Shown here piece by piece: positions 1 through 9,371 of a DNA stretch of 64,000 nt. Each line of letters opens with the position of its first letter. The stretch's first letter is position 1. The position numbers and the translations under genes were made by a program. The notes below the pieces were generated by a model. The model was not told where the DNA came from. It saw only the letters and a program-made list of their open reading frames with translations, and searched no databases. The stretch lies in the NCBI RefSeq assembly GCF_000023145.1, contig NC_012704.1, positions 1,426,001 through 1,490,000 of the forward strand, read 5' to 3'. This DNA is from Corynebacterium kroppenstedtii DSM 44385. Its GTDB lineage: Bacteria > Actinomycetota > Actinomycetes > Mycobacteriales > Mycobacteriaceae.

Positions 1-566
1 TACTCCGAACGAGTAAAGGACGCCATATCCATACGCGCGGCACCATATGTCCGCTTCTTTAACTTCTGTCCGGTCGGCTCATATCCTTCTGGCCACTGTG
101 TCTCAGGGCTGGCGGAGGAACGCTCCACCACCACAGCAGCCCCGTCCCTCAGATGTGGAGCCAGCGCTACCAACATGTCGTGGACGGCCTCGTCGATCAG
201 CGCATAAGGCGGATCGATCAGCACGATGTCGAAATAATTCTCCGGTGCGCCCGACAAATAACTGGATACTTTGAGTTGGACGACGTCGGCATCCACATCG
301 CCGACGCGACGAATGTTGTCCTTGATGGTCTCGATGGCAGCCGAATCCGTATCGACGAAAACGACGCTATCTGCCCCGCGCGATGCTGCTTCCAAACCCA
401 ACGCGCCGGACCCCGCGAAAAGGTCAAGAACGCGGGCCCCGTCAAAACCGAACCGGACACTGAGCGAGGAGAACACTCCCTCTTTGGCCCGGTCAGATGT
501 GGGACGTGTGCCTTCGGCGGGGGCTTTAATAGTCCGCCCGCGCGCGTATCCTGAAATAATTCGCAT
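1..566 (-). CDS. rsmD: 16S rRNA (guanine966-N2)-methyltransferase RsmD, partial at window edge
   Basis: RsmD methylates G966 of 16S rRNA during 30S assembly, using S-adenosylmethionine. The frame starts at an ATG (566) reading MRIISGYARGRTIKAP, as expected for the family. The SAM-binding motif DLFAGSGALGLEAASRGA is near residues 47-64 and the catalytic N6/N2-methyltransferase signature DIVLIDPPYAL near residues 110-120. The last visible residues include KRTYGAARMDMA, which is close to the usual C-terminus, so only a few codons are missing beyond base 1. No stop occurs in frame down to base 1. It lies downstream of the biotin-carrier gene and recG on the same strand, an order seen in other actinobacteria. 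Confidence 0.9.
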   Translation of the reverse strand, partial: MRIISGYARGRTIKAPAEGTRPTSDRAKEGVFSSLSVRFGFDGARVLDLFAGSGALGLEAASRGADSVVFVDTDSAAIETIKDNIRRVGDVDADVVQLKVSSYLSGAPENYFDIVLIDPPYALIDEAVHDMLVALAPHLRDGAAVVVERSSASPETQWPEGYEPTGQKLKKRTYGAARMDMASFTRSE

Positions 567-678
567 CTCAATTCCCCTCTTTATGCCTGGACTGCGCTGC
601 CGTATGCGCCAGCGTATGTGTGGCCGTGTGTATTGCCGCGTGCGCTACTGCGTTGTACCGCCACGCAAGAACTTCTAA

Positions 679-909
679 CTAATCCGTTATGGCTACGATC
701 CTGTCGCCACCGTCAACATTGGAAAAATCGTCACGATCAAGTGAACCTACCGTACCGGCGACGGGCGATACCACGGGAGCTTCTAGTTTCACAGCTTCGA
801 CAACTGCGAGGGTTTCTCCAGGCTCTACCCGCTGGCCCGGGGTGACGTGGTAGTGAACAACTCCCGCGAAAGGCGCACAAATGTCCATGCGGTTCACTTT
901 ACCGTCCAT
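679..909 (-). CDS. small biotin/lipoyl-attachment domain protein (BCCP-like)
   Basis: A stand-alone biotinyl/lipoyl carrier domain of 76 residues. The fold is readable as APFAGVVHYH, then PGQRVEPGETLAVVEAVKLEAPV, with the acceptor lysine in EAVKLEA (about residue 41), and then a mirrored second half, SPVAGTVGSL. Free-standing carriers of this size are known in actinobacteria as BCCP-like proteins that serve acyl-CoA or pyruvate-type carboxylases, but no carboxylase gene is in the window. The usual acceptor motif is EAMKM; here Met-Lys-Met has become Val-Lys-Leu. The ATG at 909 is preferred because an AAGAG sequence lies upstream. A GTG at 930 gives a longer form but lacks a properly spaced ribosome site. 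It starts about 50 bases after recG ends, so it is probably co-transcribed with it. Confidence 0.72.
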   Translation of the reverse strand: MDGKVNRMDICAPFAGVVHYHVTPGQRVEPGETLAVVEAVKLEAPVVSPVAGTVGSLDRDDFSNVDGGDRIVAITD

Positions 910-960
910 GTTGGACTGCTCTTTGTTCACCTCACCTGGGGAAAACTTACCCCGGGTAAC

Positions 961-3243
961 TCACCCTTTGCCCAAGAACTCACGTTCAGTACTGCTATAG
1001 CCTTCGCTAAGCCGTCGGGCGAGACCAGGATCCGTCTGCACGATGTGCTCAGCTTCGGTTTTCGCCGCCTCGATCAGCGGCTCGTCGTGGACGACGTCGA
1101 GAAGTCGAATATGAGTGGACCTGCCGGACTGATCAGCCCCGACGAGGTCGCCCTCGCTGCGGGTGGCTAGGTCTAATTCTGCGAGGGCAAAACCGTCGGT
1201 GGTGGCAGCAACCCCCTGGAGACGTCGGTATGAGTCACTATCTTCCGGCTGGGCGGTGTGGAAGAGGCACCATGATGCATGACTCCCCCGGCCGATCCGC
1301 CCACGGAGCTGGTGAAGCTGCGAGATGCCGAAGTTCTCGGCTTCGCGGATCAACATGAGCGTTGCGTTAGGAACATCAACGCCCACCTCGATCACGGTCG
1401 TCGAAATCAACACGTCACAGTCGCCGCGCGAAAACTTCCCCATGATGCGTTCTTTGTCGGGATTGGGCAGCTGCCCGTGAAGCATCCCCACCCGCAACCC
1501 GTGGAGAGGACCAACCGTCAGCTTCTCGTACATATCGTTCACGCCACCGTCGCCTTGGATCCGCGGGCACACGATGTAGGCCTGCCGGCCCGACTCTACT
1601 TCCTCTCGAATCCGCTGGTAAGCGCGGTCAAGCCACCCCTTTTTCCACTCCGGAACGACGGAACTCTGGATAGGTTTCCTACCACCGGGAAGCTCCGTAA
1701 TCGTCGAGACATTGAGATCCCCAAAAGTGGTCATAGCGACGGTACGCGGAATGGGGGTGGCGGTCATCACCAGCTGATGCGGAGTGAGCGGCCCGTCTTC
1801 CGTGTCACGCCCCCGACCGCGCAGCCGGTCACGCTGCTCAACACCGAACCGATGTTGCTCATCGACGACGACCAACCCGAGGTTGAAGAATTCGACATTG
1901 TCGCTGAGTAGCGCATGGGTACCAACGACGATGTCCGTCTCCCCGGTCATGAGGGATAGGAGGGTCTCTTGGCGGGAGGACGTCGACATCGACCCTGTCA
2001 CCAGCCGAATCGTGGCGGCAACGCCGGCATTAGCCATCATCGTCATCAGCGAGTGTGCGTGCTGCGCGGCCAACACCTCAGTGGGGGCTAAGAGCGCCGC
2101 CTGACATCCCGCGTCCACCGCCTGAAGCATGGCGATCAGAGCAACAATGGTTTTGCCCGACCCCACGTCGCCTTGGAGTAGTCGGCACATCGGTCTGGTG
2201 GCGGCAATATCGTCGCCAATCTCCTCCGTGACCGCGCGTTGCTGATCGGTCAGGTCGAAGGGCAGGCCGGCTAACAATTCGGCGCGGTATCCGTCCTCAC
2301 GAGGAGCGCACTGCGGGGCGCGACGGTCCGCTGCAGCGTGGCGTCGTGAAGCAAGAATCAACTGCAATCCCAAGGCCTCGTTAAAAGCGAGGCGCTTGCG
2401 GGCCATGGCTTGATCTGCCCACGAAGAAGGCATGTGCATCGCGCGGATGGCGTGATCCAGCGACGGCAGGAGTTTGCCCTGCACAGTAGGCACGCGCGGC
2501 AGAGGGTCCGGGATGGGATCGCTATGGGTGAGGACGGTGGTAATCGCGTCCAACGCGGTCCACGAATCCACACGAACCGGGCGCTTCGAACCTGGTTTTG
2601 AGCGCTTCGCTGGACGTTTCGTTGATTGTTTGCCCGTCTTTGAACTGCCCGTATCACCATCAGTAGCCGACGCAGACCGCGATGATTCACTCTTCAGCGG
2701 ATAGATAGGCAACAGCGGCAGCTTGGTGACCAGCGCCGCGGTGTCGCGATCAATAATGTTTCGGGAAGAGCTTCGTTTCGGCTGCTCATCGGCGGGTTGA
2801 GTGTCTAACGTCCACTCCTGCGCAAAATCAATCACCTTGTAGGCGGGATGAGCCAGTTGCAGCGCCCCTCGATACTCCGAGACGGTCCCCACAAAAATAG
2901 CCCGGGTTCCGACCACCAGGTCCCGCGCCGGGGCGAACGCGTTAAAAAACGTGGCGTTGATAGTTTGGGTGCCGTCGGTAATGACCACCGTGTACAGGCG
3001 CTTTCGGGTGCGGGTCGTGATCTTGTTTCCGCGGAGGATCTCCCCCACGAAAGTCACGGTGGTGCCCACGTCAACAGAGCCCATGTCCGACGTCGACCCG
3101 GGTTCGACATACCGACGCGGGAACCATTCCACGAGCTCGGCAACCGTCGATACCCCGACGGCGGCTAAATGCGAGCGCGTCGAGTCGGGAAGAGAATCGG
3201 GCAGGGGAACGACGAGTGGCTCCCATCCCATCATTGGGCGCAC
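961..3243 (-). CDS. recG: ATP-dependent DNA helicase RecG
   Basis: RecG is a superfamily 2 helicase that regresses stalled replication forks and branch-migrates Holliday junctions. The protein has an N-terminal wedge/OB-fold region (FVGEILRGNKITTRTRKR), then Walker A GDVGSGKT (about residue 358), the DEQH box in VVVDEQHRFG, TATPIPRT, and the late motif QLRGRIGRG. A Lys/Ser-rich insert (GSSKTGKQSTKRPAKRSKPGSKRP) lies between the OB fold and the helicase core. Start choice: GTG 3243 has a strong AGGAAGGGGG five bases upstream. An alternative ATG at 3300 overlaps the stop of the preceding DAK gene as TAATG, and ATGs at 3234/3231 (MMGWEPL) are also possible. The frame is open further upstream, but that part overlaps the DAK gene and is not coding. 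Confidence 0.93.
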   Translation of the reverse strand: MRPMMGWEPLVVPLPDSLPDSTRSHLAAVGVSTVAELVEWFPRRYVEPGSTSDMGSVDVGTTVTFVGEILRGNKITTRTRKRLYTVVITDGTQTINATFFNAFAPARDLVVGTRAIFVGTVSEYRGALQLAHPAYKVIDFAQEWTLDTQPADEQPKRSSSRNIIDRDTAALVTKLPLLPIYPLKSESSRSASATDGDTGSSKTGKQSTKRPAKRSKPGSKRPVRVDSWTALDAITTVLTHSDPIPDPLPRVPTVQGKLLPSLDHAIRAMHMPSSWADQAMARKRLAFNEALGLQLILASRRHAAADRRAPQCAPREDGYRAELLAGLPFDLTDQQRAVTEEIGDDIAATRPMCRLLQGDVGSGKTIVALIAMLQAVDAGCQAALLAPTEVLAAQHAHSLMTMMANAGVAATIRLVTGSMSTSSRQETLLSLMTGETDIVVGTHALLSDNVEFFNLGLVVVDEQHRFGVEQRDRLRGRGRDTEDGPLTPHQLVMTATPIPRTVAMTTFGDLNVSTITELPGGRKPIQSSVVPEWKKGWLDRAYQRIREEVESGRQAYIVCPRIQGDGGVNDMYEKLTVGPLHGLRVGMLHGQLPNPDKERIMGKFSRGDCDVLISTTVIEVGVDVPNATLMLIREAENFGISQLHQLRGRIGRGSHASWCLFHTAQPEDSDSYRRLQGVAATTDGFALAELDLATRSEGDLVGADQSGRSTHIRLLDVVHDEPLIEAAKTEAEHIVQTDPGLARRLSEGYSSTEREFLGKG

Positions 3244-3299
3244 GTATGCCCCCTTCCTACTGCCGACGCTGGTCCGGCGTGCTCCGTTGGACGTCACCA

Positions 3300-5105
3300 T
3301 TACTCCACACCGATCATGACAGCTGCACCGCACTTCGGGATCGTGAAGAACGAATACTCCGAGGTGTCCGACTGTGGAAGGGACTGCATTACCTGCGACC
3401 AATGATCGTCGCCAGAAATGACGGTGACGAGTTCGCCACCTTTCTCGAGTAACTCGGATACGGTTTTCCAAGCGCGGATAACCTCGGGCGACGGTGGGAG
3501 TTCGGCGCTGGTGGACTCTCCGTCACTACGGTGACCCAAGTCGTCGTAGCTCAGCGTCATCGTTGTTGTTCCCCGGGCCGCGTCAACCATAGCCGCAGCA
3601 TCCGCGTCGAGCGATTGTGACGGATCGTGAACCGCCATGGCAGCCAAACCCGCGCACAATGATGACGCCGGAACAACGACAACATTCGCGAGGCGCCCAT
3701 CCACTTCGTTGGGGTCAACGATGCCGTTCGTGACGAGCACTACTTCATCAACATCTTCTTTCTCGATGGCCTTACGCACAACCCCGTATTGATCCTGGTC
3801 AGCGACGTTTTCATCTGCTTCTATGACGACGGTGTCCGCCCCGGCCCGACCAAAGAAGGCGGCAGCATCCTCACTCGGCACCACGGCTAAGACGGACCGT
3901 AGCCGTGGCCGAGCAGTCTGCAAGGAGGACGGACGATCTGCAGAGACCTGATGCAGCGTCTCAACCGTGAGTTTAGACACGTCGCCGCGCTCATAAGCCC
4001 CAGAGATAACGTCGCCAGCCCGATTGGTGTGAATGTGGATGCGCGCGGAATGGTCCGTCAGCGCGCCCACAATCAGGCTATCGCCCAGGGGAACTAAGAA
4101 CGTCCGCAGATCCTCGAGGTCCGTGTTCTCGATAAAAAACATGACTTCGAGCTGTGAAGCCGACGCATTCGGTGCTGAATTTCCAACACTGGAACTTCCG
4201 CCACCGATTTCATCATTCCCCGTGCCCGGCGCGGGAGTTCGCGAGGCGTTCACCCGGTCACTGGCCGACGAATCCGGGCGCAATTGCCTACTCCCCGTCG
4301 ACAATTCACCATCGCTAGTCCACGAGTTTTTTCCACCAATGTGCGCCGGCGTGAAAGCGTTAATGTCAACGTCGTTAAAGCCTCCATCCCAACTATCGCC
4401 ATCTCGCGTGGTAAGAACGCGCTCCAGCTCTTCTAGCAAAACGACGAGACCTCGCCCGCCGGCATCAACAACACCGGCACGTCGTAAAACAGGAAGCTGC
4501 GACGGGGTGCGTTCAAGAGCTCGGCTGGCGGCGAGCCTAGCAGCATGTGCCACCGCACCCGCACTGTCGGTCGACTGAGCAGCCGACGTCGCTGCAGCAG
4601 CCGCGGACCGCAACACGGTGATAACTGTTCCCTCGACCGGGTTCACGATGGCAGCCTGCACGAAACGCAAACTATTCGATAACGCGTCACATACCGAAGT
4701 ACCGTTCAAAGGCCCGGCTTGTGCAGACTCGGCGAGCCCTCGAAGCAGTTGAGAAAGAACAACACCTGAATTTCCGCGCGACCCCTTCGTCGCTCCAATA
4801 GCTAGGGCTATGGCCGCTTCGGACGTCGTTAAGCTTGCATCGGTAGTTAAGTCCGTACCGCTCTGAGCACCATTTCCAGCACGCGACCTGCTCTTTTTCA
4901 TCTCCCGCTCGCGAAGAGCATGATCCAATGCCGACACGGCCGACGCCATCGTAAAAGCCATATTCGACCCAGTATCGGAATCCGGCACCGGGAAAACATT
5001 CAGGCGATTAATCTCTTCCTTCTGCCGAGCCAGGGTGTGAGCGCAGGCACGAGCCCACCGCTGAAGCGTGGTGGAGTCAATGGCGTCAGGCAGCGAATTC
5101 GTCAT
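3300..5105 (-). CDS. DAK2-domain protein, fatty acid kinase FakA-like
   Basis: A 601-residue DhaL/DAK2-type kinase. The ATP/Mg-binding motif [14 protein letters not shown] is near residues 37-50 and [16 protein letters not shown] near residue 110. The C-terminal half fits the FakA-type tail (DAK1-like 2 domain), with a Ser/Gly-rich linker between the two halves. In Firmicutes FakA phosphorylates fatty acids held by FakB; the actinobacterial homologue beside recG is usually annotated only as a DAK2 protein. No FakB (DegV) gene is in the window, so the fatty acid role is inference. The start at 5105 gives an ATGA overlap with the ung stop, suggesting translational coupling; an in-frame ATG at 5117 would add four residues. 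Confidence 0.83.
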   Translation of the reverse strand: MTNSLPDAIDSTTLQRWARACAHTLARQKEEINRLNVFPVPDSDTGSNMAFTMASAVSALDHALREREMKKSRSRAGNGAQSGTDLTTDASLTTSEAAIALAIGATKGSRGNSGVVLSQLLRGLAESAQAGPLNGTSVCDALSNSLRFVQAAIVNPVEGTVITVLRSAAAAATSAAQSTDSAGAVAHAARLAASRALERTPSQLPVLRRAGVVDAGGRGLVVLLEELERVLTTRDGDSWDGGFNDVDINAFTPAHIGGKNSWTSDGELSTGSRQLRPDSSASDRVNASRTPAPGTGNDEIGGGSSSVGNSAPNASASQLEVMFFIENTDLEDLRTFLVPLGDSLIVGALTDHSARIHIHTNRAGDVISGAYERGDVSKLTVETLHQVSADRPSSLQTARPRLRSVLAVVPSEDAAAFFGRAGADTVVIEADENVADQDQYGVVRKAIEKEDVDEVVLVTNGIVDPNEVDGRLANVVVVPASSLCAGLAAMAVHDPSQSLDADAAAMVDAARGTTTMTLSYDDLGHRSDGESTSAELPPSPEVIRAWKTVSELLEKGGELVTVISGDDHWSQVMQSLPQSDTSEYSFFTIPKCGAAVMIGVE

Positions 5106-5776
5106 GGAAGTGCCCATTCGACGGGTTCCGCACCTTGGTTAACCAATAGCTCATTGGCCCGGCTAAACGGGCGTGAACCGAAGAATCCCCGGCTCGCCGA
5201 TAGTGGCGATGGATGCGGGGAGCAGACGGTCGGGGTGTTCCCCAACCATTTCGCGGTATTCTGTGCGTCTCGTCCCCACAATATGGCGACCAGCGGGCGA
5301 TCCCTTTCAGCCAGCGCTTTGATGGCGCACTCGGTTACTTCTTCCCATCCCTTGCCACGGTGCGATCCCGAATGGCCGGGTCGCACAGTGAGAACCCGGT
5401 TAAATAACGCAACACCATGTTCCGACCACGACGTTAGATCCCCAGTGGAAGGGGCCGGGCATCCGATATCCTCCTGTAATTCTCGGAAAATGTTCGCCAA
5501 ACTGCGGGGAATCGGTGTGACATCCGGGTGAACCGAAAAGCTCAACCCCATCGGATGGCCAGGTGTCGGATATGGATCTTGTCCCACAATCAAGACCTTG
5601 ACCTGGTCGAATGGGTAGGTGAATGCCCGCAACACGTCGGTCCCTGCTGGCAAGTATCCACGGCCGGCTGCGTTTTCCTCTCGCAAAAAATCGCCGAGCT
5701 CGTGGATCCGGTCGGTGACGGGATCCAGTGGCTCTTTCCAGCTGTCGTGGATCGGTAACGGTGTTTGCAGGGTCAT
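5102..5776 (-). CDS. ung: uracil-DNA glycosylase (family 1)
   Basis: Ung removes uracil from DNA as the first step of base excision repair. The 224 residues match the family length. The water-activating motif [17 protein letters not shown] is near residue 65 and the DNA-intercalation loop [18 protein letters not shown] near residue 188. The gene follows thiL by about 50 bases and overlaps the DAK gene by four bases (ATGA), so it sits inside a minus-strand thiL-ung-DAK-recG run. Confidence 0.95.
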   Translation of the reverse strand: MTLQTPLPIHDSWKEPLDPVTDRIHELGDFLREENAAGRGYLPAGTDVLRAFTYPFDQVKVLIVGQDPYPTPGHPMGLSFSVHPDVTPIPRSLANIFRELQEDIGCPAPSTGDLTSWSEHGVALFNRVLTVRPGHSGSHRGKGWEEVTECAIKALAERDRPLVAILWGRDAQNTAKWLGNTPTVCSPHPSPLSASRGFFGSRPFSRANELLVNQGAEPVEWALP

Positions 5777-5825
5777 GGTTCACACTTTAGCGACGCTGGC
5801 CCGGCGGACTCCACACTCTTCGGTA

Positions 5826-6824
5826 TTACTCTCTATCGGACGAGTCGCTGCCAAAAGACTCTTCCCCGAAAGGATCCCACCCTAATGTGAACGTCGGCGA
5901 CTGACCGTCGATAGTTAACGGCTCGGCACCCTGTTTGTGGACGCGGCCGAGGAAGCGGAAGCCCGACGGGATGTCTGCCCCGGTGGTGGCGAGAAGAGCG
6001 TGGTCCTCACCGCCCTGGCATATCCATTCCATGGGGTCGCGGCCCAGCAAGCGAGCCGCTTCACGCACAGCCGGATCCGGCGCGATCGCGTCCTTATCGA
6101 GGTCAATCGTGACGTGACTGGCCCGAGCCATCGTCGAGAGGTCAACAACAAGCCCATCCGAGTTATCCGTCATCGCTGTGGCTCCGGTGGACCGTGCCAC
6201 CGTGCCCCGCGCCCGAGCCAAAGAGGGGACGCGAAAAGCGTCCACCAGCGTCTGAAGGTGCTCTGAATCGGGAATGGCGTCGGGCGAACCAAAATGCTCA
6301 AGCAGCGCCCAACCCGCTGCCGAGTACCCCAACCGTCCACTAGCTATGAGCGTTTGCCCCGGATGAGCACCTGATAGCGACAAGGCCGGGGCGGGCCCTG
6401 CCAGCTCACCGATCGCGGTGATGCTAAGCGTCAACCGCTCGCTGGTCACCACATCTCCCCCAACCAGTTCCGCGGGCCACCGGCCGGCCTCGTCGGCAAT
6501 GCCCTTGGCAATCCCGGTGAGAACGTCACTATCCAGCTCTGGTGGCGCAGCAACTCCTAAAAGCAGAGCGACCGGGCGCGCACCCATCGCTTCGATATCC
6601 GCGAAATTTTGCACCACAGCACGGCGGCCCACGTCGTAAGGCGTCGACCAATCACCCCGAAAATGCTGGCCCTCCACCAAAAGATCCGTGCTACACACCG
6701 TTTTCGACGCAAACGATGACGGAGAGAGGACGGCAGCGTCATCACCGTTCATGTCGGAAGGAGCGGCTGAGCGGATGGCGTCGATCACGCCCCGCTCACC
6801 AAGGCTATGTATAGGTTGTCCCAT
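5826..6824 (-). CDS. thiL: thiamine-monophosphate kinase ThiL
   Basis: ThiL phosphorylates thiamine monophosphate to the active cofactor thiamine diphosphate. It belongs to the PurM/ThiL ATP-binding fold: GDDAAVL near residue 27, STDLLVEGQHF near residue 45, and ADIEAMGARPVALLLG near residue 75. The later glycine/acid motifs TDNSDGLVVDL and CQGGEDHALLAT are also present. Length (332 aa) is normal. The ATG at 6824 follows a GAGAGAG stretch that can act as a ribosome site. It is the first gene of the minus-strand thiL-ung-DAK-recG series and is divergent from the DUF3515 gene. Confidence 0.94.
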   Translation of the reverse strand: MGQPIHSLGERGVIDAIRSAAPSDMNGDDAAVLSPSSFASKTVCSTDLLVEGQHFRGDWSTPYDVGRRAVVQNFADIEAMGARPVALLLGVAAPPELDSDVLTGIAKGIADEAGRWPAELVGGDVVTSERLTLSITAIGELAGPAPALSLSGAHPGQTLIASGRLGYSAAGWALLEHFGSPDAIPDSEHLQTLVDAFRVPSLARARGTVARSTGATAMTDNSDGLVVDLSTMARASHVTIDLDKDAIAPDPAVREAARLLGRDPMEWICQGGEDHALLATTGADIPSGFRFLGRVHKQGAEPLTIDGQSPTFTLGWDPFGEESFGSDSSDRE

Positions 6825-6990
6825 TACTCTCTCATCTCGGCGCGACTATCGACATGATGATAATTGATTCCGTAACAATCGGCCGTTGACGCTCCGAGAC
6901 ACACCGGGACACACCGAGCGCGCTCCGGGGCAGCTACAGAACCGCCACTGGCACCCGAGCAGCAATCTACCACCAGTACACTGAGAAATT

Positions 6991-8079
6991 ATGTCTGATG
7001 ACCAGCCGACTACAGACGAAATCCAACGACTCACCGGCCCGGGGACGATCATTTCCCTCGTCTTGGCCGTCGGGTTAGTCGTCGGTGTCATCATTGCTGC
7101 GCGAATTGCGTACGACCACGCCGAGCACCAGCCCGTCACTCTCAACACCATCGACGCACCGGGTGCGTCGTCGGCGGAATGCAGCAGTCTTATCGATAAC
7201 CTCCCCGACCACCTCGGCTCGTATGATCGGGTATCGCTGGCAGACCCAGCCCCTGATGGTGCCGCTGTCTGGATGGATGGCGACAATCGCATAACGCTGC
7301 GCTGCGGGGTTCAGCCGCCCGATTCCTACACAGCATTATCGACGACGGAAGAACACGGCGAGGACGAATCCGGCGGCAAGTCGGAGGGTATTCGCTGGTT
7401 AGGCATTGCCGACGCCCGCGGCGGCAATAAACCCGTCACGGATTCCGTGACCTGGTACACGCTCGGGCGCGCGCAAGAAGTTGCTGTCACTGGGCCCGAG
7501 GATGTGGCAGATGATTTAAGCGATCTTTCTGGGGCGCTTCACCACAACCCGGTGTCGGACGCGTCGGCAACCGCGCGTCCAGCTCAGACGCCGTTATCCA
7601 CGCTCCCCGTCACGGATGAGGCGGCTCGTGGCAAGCAATGTCGTAGTGTCCTCGACGCGCTCCCCGATCACTTCGGCACGTTACAACGTACGACAAAGGA
7701 CGCGCTGGGGAACGATCTTCCCGACGGAATGGCAGCGTGGACGGCACCCCGGCGCGACCCGGTCGTCGTGAGGTGCGGAGTACAGCAGCCCGAGAGCTAC
7801 CATGCTGGGGCTCAGCTCCAACAGATTAATGATGTTCCGTGGTTTAGCGACGGAACGCCCGGTAACCAGCCCGAGGCGGAGGATTCCTCGGGGGATTCGA
7901 CGGACAGCTCAGCGCAGAACGCGCCCGAGAACACTTCCACGTCGGCAACGGATAACACCTGGTACGCCCTGGGATACAGCGATATCGTCGCTCTTTCGAT
8001 GCCGGCGTCGTCGGGAAACAGCGTCATCACAACGCTGTCCAACGCAATCAGCAAGAATATGGAAAAGTCCGGGGACTAG
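6991..8079 (+). CDS. DUF3515-family membrane-anchored protein with duplicated domain
   Basis: An envelope protein of unknown function. One membrane segment is near residues 12-35 (GTIISLVLAVGLVVGVIIAA), and the rest should face outside. Two copies of the same module follow. Copy one runs from CSSLIDNLPDHLGSYDR through LRCGVQPPDSY to TWYTLGRAQEVAVTGP. Copy two runs from CRSVLDALPDHFGTLQR through VRCGVQQPESY to TWYALGYSDIVALSMP. Each copy keeps a pair of cysteines (C..LP and RCGV), which could form a disulfide. Family members beside ddl and thiL in related actinobacteria usually have one copy in roughly 170-200 residues; this one has 362. Acidic Ser-rich linkers separate the modules. Confidence 0.82.
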   Translation: MSDDQPTTDEIQRLTGPGTIISLVLAVGLVVGVIIAARIAYDHAEHQPVTLNTIDAPGASSAECSSLIDNLPDHLGSYDRVSLADPAPDGAAVWMDGDNRITLRCGVQPPDSYTALSTTEEHGEDESGGKSEGIRWLGIADARGGNKPVTDSVTWYTLGRAQEVAVTGPEDVADDLSDLSGALHHNPVSDASATARPAQTPLSTLPVTDEAARGKQCRSVLDALPDHFGTLQRTTKDALGNDLPDGMAAWTAPRRDPVVVRCGVQQPESYHAGAQLQQINDVPWFSDGTPGNQPEAEDSSGDSTDSSAQNAPENTSTSATDNTWYALGYSDIVALSMPASSGNSVITTLSNAISKNMEKSGD

Positions 8080-8115
8080 ACGAGGGACTAAGCCAGGAGG
8101 CTAAGCCAAAAATCG

Positions 8116-9333
8116 TTAGGCCCCGGGGTGGGCCACCATCGCACGTTGAATCAGGAGATCCAAGAGGTCGGGATAGTCAATCCCCATCGCACCAAACATT
8201 TGTGGATACATCGAGATCGGCGTGAACCCAGGCATGGTGTTGATCTCGTTCAGCACCGGACCACGGTCTGTCACGAAGAAATCAATGCGTGCCAGGCCTT
8301 CACAATCCAAGGCGTGGAAGGTCTCCACAGCGAGTTCGCGGATGTGGCGGATGGTGTCGTCGTCAAAGTGCGGTGGAATCTGCGCTGTAATGACGTTATC
8401 CAGGTACTTTGTGTCGAAACCGTAGAACCCTTCGTCACCCGACTCAGTGTCCTCGAGCTGCGCGGGAAGGGAGGCCTCAACGGTGCCATCTGGCCGCTGA
8501 AGAACGCCGCACTCCACTTCCGTGCCCACAATCATGGACTCTACGATGACCTTGGAATCATGCTGACGCGCCAGATCGAGAGCGTCATCAAGTTCATCCC
8601 ACTGGTCAACCTTGGAAATACCGATGGAGGATCCGCCTCGAGCAGGCTTCACGAACACCGGCAGGCCCAGAAGATTCTTTTCCTCCTCGGTCAGGGAGCG
8701 CGTCTCGCGGAGGACGACGTCACGGCCAATGGGGAGCCCTTCCGCCGCGGCCAGTTTCTTGGTGAACTCTTTGTCCATCGACGCCGCCGACGCCAATACA
8801 CCTGCACCGACATACGGGACGGACGCCATGTCGAAGAGCCCTTGTACGGTACCGTCTTCACCGAAACCCCCATGAAGGACAGGGAAAATGACGTCGACGT
8901 CCGCAAAGACCTGACCAACGTCGGGGCCATCCGCATAGACAAAACGTCCAGCGTGCTGCGGATCGAGTGATAACGACAAGCTGGTGCCGGCCTTCACTTC
9001 CGGCAGCTGCCGCTCACGAATGGATAGCTCTTTCGGATCCGAGGACCCCACTACCCAGCGCCCATCTCTCGTGATACCGATCGGAACGACCTGGTAACGG
9101 TCGGGGTCCAGGTGAGAAATCACGGCGCCCGCAGACACACACGAAATGGAATGCTCAGAACTACGCCCACCATAAACGACGGCGACGCGGATGCGACTGT
9201 GCTCGTTATGGCCGCTGTTCTCGTCGCGCTCCCCGCCAGCACCCGGACCTGATTGAGTAGAAGCAACCAGGGGCGATGCCGACTGCGATGTGATGTCCGC
9301 CGACGAGGCAGATGAAGGTTCAGATGTAGTCAC
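8116..9333 (-). CDS. ddl: D-alanine--D-alanine ligase
   Basis: Ddl joins two D-alanines for peptidoglycan precursor synthesis. The ATP-grasp protein shows VAVVYGGRSSEHSISCVSAG near residue 47, HGGFGEDG, the phosphate loop FVKPARGGSSIGIS, and the C-terminal Mg-binding EINTMPGFTPISMYP. The frame opens far upstream, but that part overlaps gpsA. The GTG at 9333 is the first start after the gpsA stop and leaves a Ser-rich extension of about 45 residues before the conserved N-lobe. No Shine-Dalgarno sequence is obvious there, so the start is uncertain. The gene follows gpsA on the same strand with a gap of about 38 bases. Confidence 0.92.
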   Translation of the reverse strand: MTTSEPSSASSADITSQSASPLVASTQSGPGAGGERDENSGHNEHSRIRVAVVYGGRSSEHSISCVSAGAVISHLDPDRYQVVPIGITRDGRWVVGSSDPKELSIRERQLPEVKAGTSLSLSLDPQHAGRFVYADGPDVGQVFADVDVIFPVLHGGFGEDGTVQGLFDMASVPYVGAGVLASAASMDKEFTKKLAAAEGLPIGRDVVLRETRSLTEEEKNLLGLPVFVKPARGGSSIGISKVDQWDELDDALDLARQHDSKVIVESMIVGTEVECGVLQRPDGTVEASLPAQLEDTESGDEGFYGFDTKYLDNVITAQIPPHFDDDTIRHIRELAVETFHALDCEGLARIDFFVTDRGPVLNEINTMPGFTPISMYPQMFGAMGIDYPDLLDLLIQRAMVAHPGA

Positions 9334-9371
9334 GGGGACTAAGTGTAGCGGCACTACGCGATGTCGCGGTA

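Noticed and set aside
1279..1911. 210-codon plus-strand open frame inside recG
   Set aside because: It is the antisense of the conserved helicase core, with no family pattern; a by-product of high G+C codon bias.
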